Source of the DNA: Gammaproteobacteria bacterium
Lineage (GTDB): Bacteria; Pseudomonadota; Gammaproteobacteria; Pseudomonadales; JAUIET01
DNA length: 64,000 nucleotides
Assembly (NCBI GenBank): GCA_030429735.1
Contig: JAUIET010000005.1
Span: forward strand, 201,905 to 265,904
Direction: 5' to 3'
Shown here: one piece after another, positions 61,630 to 64,000 of the stretch
Layout: the number at the start of each line of letters is the position of its first letter
How positions within the stretch are numbered: position 1 is the stretch's first letter
Program-made: the position numbers and the translations under genes
The notes under the pieces: generated by a model
The model's input: only the letters and a program-made list of their open reading frames with translations
Databases searched by the model: none
What the model was told of the DNA's origin: nothing

Positions 61630-62664
61630 GTGGATGCTGTGAGCAGAGAAGTCTATCTGGTGCGAAGCGAGGTTCTGGCGGGTTTCAATGACCTGGTTCG
61701 GGAGCTTGGTGCTGACCCTAAACCCATGTATCGCCAGGTGGGGCTTACCGCCGCGTTAATGTCTAACCCGGATCATATGGTGCCGTGTGCCAATGTGTCC
61801 GCTTTGCTTGATGTTGCTGCAAAGACCCTTGGCCGGAGTGATTTTGGATTGCTGCTGGGCGACCGAAGGAAGGTGTTTCAGATTGGCTTGTTATGGCCAC
61901 TGATTTCGCACTGCCCCAGCGTTGAGCAAGCGTTAAATGCAGCGACCAAGCATTTGCATCTGCACAATCAGGGAATCCTGTGGCAACTGGACGTTGAGGG
62001 CGGTCACGCCCTGCTGACGAGAGTAGACAGGGTACCCAGCGACGTGCCTACCTTTCAGTGGGCCGTGTACAGCACGCGCTCCATGATTGGCGGGCTGCAG
62101 GCGTTGTGTGGCGATCAGTGGCGGCCATCCTCCATAGGCTTTATTCACCCGCCGCCAAGGGATAGCCACACTTACGATCGTCTTTTTGGCACCAAGGTTG
62201 AATTCAACAGAGAGTTCAATCTAATCGACTTCCCGGCCTCTGACCTGGCCGGGAACCTTGCTGAACGCAGCAGCAGTCTTTACCATCAGATCAACAAGCA
62301 AGTGCAAGCACTGGAAGATGAGTATGAGCGCCAGGAAGATTTTTGCTCGAAGATAAAGTTGTTGATTGAACAGCGCATGCATAAGGAGGAATGTACCCAA
62401 ACGGGAATCGCCAAGGTGCTGTCCATGCACCCGAAAGCACTGCAAAGAGAATTACACAGTCGCGGTGCTACCTTTCGGGAATTAAAAGCTGAAGTTCGGC
62501 TGGATATGGCCGAGCGCTACTTAAAAGACTCGGAAATACCACTGACAACAGTGGCGGACATACTGGGTTTTAGCGAGCTGAGCAGCTTTTCCCACGCATT
62601 CAAAACCCGTCATCAGCTGTCACCTGCCGAGTGGCGGAAGAACGCCAAAGCTAAAGCGGCATGA
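61630..62664 (+). CDS. AraC-family regulator with arabinose-binding-like domain
   Basis: The 344-residue protein has a ligand-binding domain (VRSEVLAGFNDLVRELGADP to NREFNLIDFPASDL) and a C-terminal AraC DNA-binding domain with IAKVLSMHPKALQRELHSRG and LTTVADILGFSELSSFSHAF. The start is GTG at 61630 or GTG at 61639; neither is decisive, since GGGG lies just upstream of both. It converges with the GntP permease gene (36-nt gap). It belongs to the same OruR/ArgR-like subgroup as the AraC genes at 28850 and 46096. The target is unknown. Confidence 0.88.
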   Translation: MDAVSREVYLVRSEVLAGFNDLVRELGADPKPMYRQVGLTAALMSNPDHMVPCANVSALLDVAAKTLGRSDFGLLLGDRRKVFQIGLLWPLISHCPSVEQALNAATKHLHLHNQGILWQLDVEGGHALLTRVDRVPSDVPTFQWAVYSTRSMIGGLQALCGDQWRPSSIGFIHPPPRDSHTYDRLFGTKVEFNREFNLIDFPASDLAGNLAERSSSLYHQINKQVQALEDEYERQEDFCSKIKLLIEQRMHKEECTQTGIAKVLSMHPKALQRELHSRGATFRELKAEVRLDMAERYLKDSEIPLTTVADILGFSELSSFSHAFKTRHQLSPAEWRKNAKAKAA

Positions 62665-62700
62665 ATAATGGTGTTAGCGCCACGCTGTAAATCCTGGTCG

Positions 62701-64000
62701 TCAGCCAAGCGACGCCAGCCCCATGACACAGAAGGTGGCGAACACCGGAATAAGCACAGTGATCATACCCACATCGCGGTAGGCTTCTTTGTGGCTTAGA
62801 CCTGTAATCGTCAACATGGCAACAATTGCACCGCAATGCGGCAACGAATCAAAGCCGCCGCTGGCCATAATGGAGATTCGGTGCACTGCGCCGGGAGAAA
62901 TGCCCATGTCAAGATAGGCCGGCGCCATGGTTTGCATAAATATCTGCAGGCCGCCGGAAGATGAGCCCGTGATAGCTGACACCAGGCTGACCGAGGTAAA
63001 CATCGACAGCAGTGGCGGTAAGTCCATGTCCAACATAAGGTGGGTAAAGTTTTCGAAGCCAACAGTGTGGGTTACCACTCCGCCAAATCCAATCACGGCT
63101 GCGGTATTAATTAGAGGCATGACCGCATCCTGTGTTCCGTTGCCTGCAATTAACAATGCATCGCGACGCGCCACAGGAAACAAAGCGATCGCCAACAGCG
63201 TGCCGAGAAGCAGAGCAAGACACGGCCAGACGATGGGTTGGCCAATCGCAAATTGCAGCAGCTCAAAAGGCCATGCCTTCGATGCCAGCGTGCTCTCATG
63301 CAGTGAGGCGGTAAGCAGTCGTGGCAACATGATCGTCGATAAAACCAGTACCAGGGGCATGATGGCGAGTGCAAAGCGTGGGTGTTGCCCATCGTTATTG
63401 GTGTTGGCAATGCGATCCATTGGGCCTGGTACGAAGTGCTCGCCGTTTTTGGCGGCCAGCAAGCGTTGACGCTCCAGGTACCACATGCCAAGCCCGAACA
63501 TGATTGCCGCACCCGCCAAACCCAGCCAGCCACCGGCAAACAGATCTGTGCCCAGACCGACCGCTGCGATCACATTCTGGACTGATGGCGTTCCCGGCAA
63601 GGCCGTGAGAGTAAACGTTCCGGCGCCCAGTGCCAATGCGGCGCAAAACAGGCGCTTTGGAATGTCTGCTTGCTCAAGCAAGCGAAGGCCGAGAGGGTAC
63701 ATCGCAAAAATCACGACGAACGCGACCACACCACCATAGGTCAACAGACCACAAGCCAGTGTGGTAATCCACAATGCGCGGTGTGCTCCCAGCCGCCTTA
63801 CCAACGCCAGCGCGATACTGGCCGCGGCGTGGCTGTCGCCCATTACGCGGCCAAACACGGCGCCGGCAGTAAACAACAGGAAGAACTTGCCCGCAAACGT
63901 GAACGCACCGAGCGGCCCGAAAGAAAAATACTCGGTGATACCCTGGGCAACTGGCAGGCCATTGGTCACGATGACCAGCATAGAACTCAACACCGCTGCC
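62701..64000 (-). CDS. GntP-type permease, N-terminus cut by window edge
   Basis: The open frame runs past 64000, so the first helices are missing. At least 430 residues are seen with about twelve hydrophobic segments, FTLTALPGTPSVQNVI, VIGFGGVVTHTVGF and SSGGLQIFMQTMAPAYLDMG, ending in FDSLPHCGAIVAML and ITGLSHKEAYRDVG. These are typical of the GntP family of gluconate/sugar-acid:H+ symporters, several of which carry other organic acids. It sits in the inner membrane. Given two dehydratases and an aldolase nearby, import of a sugar acid is plausible. Confidence 0.85.
   Translation of the reverse strand, partial: AAVLSSMLVIVTNGLPVAQGITEYFSFGPLGAFTFAGKFFLLFTAGAVFGRVMGDSHAAASIALALVRRLGAHRALWITTLACGLLTYGGVVAFVVIFAMYPLGLRLLEQADIPKRLFCAALALGAGTFTLTALPGTPSVQNVIAAVGLGTDLFAGGWLGLAGAAIMFGLGMWYLERQRLLAAKNGEHFVPGPMDRIANTNNDGQHPRFALAIMPLVLVLSTIMLPRLLTASLHESTLASKAWPFELLQFAIGQPIVWPCLALLLGTLLAIALFPVARRDALLIAGNGTQDAVMPLINTAAVIGFGGVVTHTVGFENFTHLMLDMDLPPLLSMFTSVSLVSAITGSSSGGLQIFMQTMAPAYLDMGISPGAVHRISIMASGGFDSLPHCGAIVAMLTITGLSHKEAYRDVGMITVLIPVFATFCVMGLASLG

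Noticed and set aside
1-64000. CRISPR arrays, tRNA or rRNA genes, prophage genes
   Set aside because: None seen by reading. No regularly spaced repeats, no tRNA-like cloverleaf with CCA region, and no phage structural or integrase genes.

Overview
The window looks like chromosomal DNA of a free-living, probably marine, gammaproteobacterium that lives on hydrophobic substrates. The GlpT protein is very close to the enterobacterial one. The window carries three TonB-dependent receptors, periplasmic quinoproteins, a Baeyer-Villiger monooxygenase, a P450, a KshA-like Rieske oxygenase and two wax ester synthase/DGAT enzymes. That mix is typical of hydrocarbon-, terpenoid- or steroid-using lineages near the OM60/Spongiibacter-type groups. 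The genus cannot be fixed from the sequence alone. No rRNA, tRNA or CRISPR array was seen.

Layout. 1-13 kb is a catabolic block: P450 fragment, SDR, haem-containing quinoprotein, BVMO, TauE-type permease, then on the minus strand a 1601-residue calcium-repeat lipoprotein and a carboxylesterase lipoprotein. 13-19 kb holds a TonB receptor ended by a strong terminator, a TPR-sulfotransferase and glpT. 19-24.8 kb holds an SDR, the Rieske oxygenase, a YceI/UDG/AraC overlapping gene set and a fatty-acid-hydroxylase/DUF2147 fusion. 24.8-28.8 kb is a trehalose pair (TPS-TPP fusion plus GH15). 28.8-45.6 kb is an AraC regulator diverging from an apparent eleven-gene operon: TonB receptor, ALDH, quinoprotein, two WS/DGATs, DUF3604, lipase-like hydrolase, FAD oxidase, small basic protein, 2-hydroxyacid dehydrogenase. 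A Crp/Fnr gene closes it. 45.8-57.2 kb looks like an acquired module: a Tn3 transposase remnant, a second AraC/TonB-receptor pair strongly similar to the first, an amidohydrolase, a second Crp/Fnr gene, a perfect inverted repeat, and a hydrolase-SDR-dehydratase-aldolase operon. 57.4-64 kb holds a tandem DUF1330 protein, an MDR reductase, a second IlvD/Edd dehydratase, a broken antitoxin, a third AraC regulator and a GntP-type permease that runs off the end.

How the genes may work together. In the 30-45 kb operon, a lipophilic alcohol could be imported by the receptor, oxidised by the quinoprotein and ALDH, and stored as wax ester or acylglycerol. Both WS/DGATs, and a small protein of the same operon, end in lysine-rich tails resembling histone H1, PhaF or the actinobacterial lipid-droplet protein MLDS. 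I regard this as the most interesting signal: the operon may encode lipid inclusions tethered to the nucleoid. The 53-57 kb operon has the enzyme classes of a non-phosphorylative sugar-acid pathway (lactonase-like hydrolase, dehydrogenase, dehydratase, pyruvate-type aldolase). Substrates are inferred throughout, not proven.
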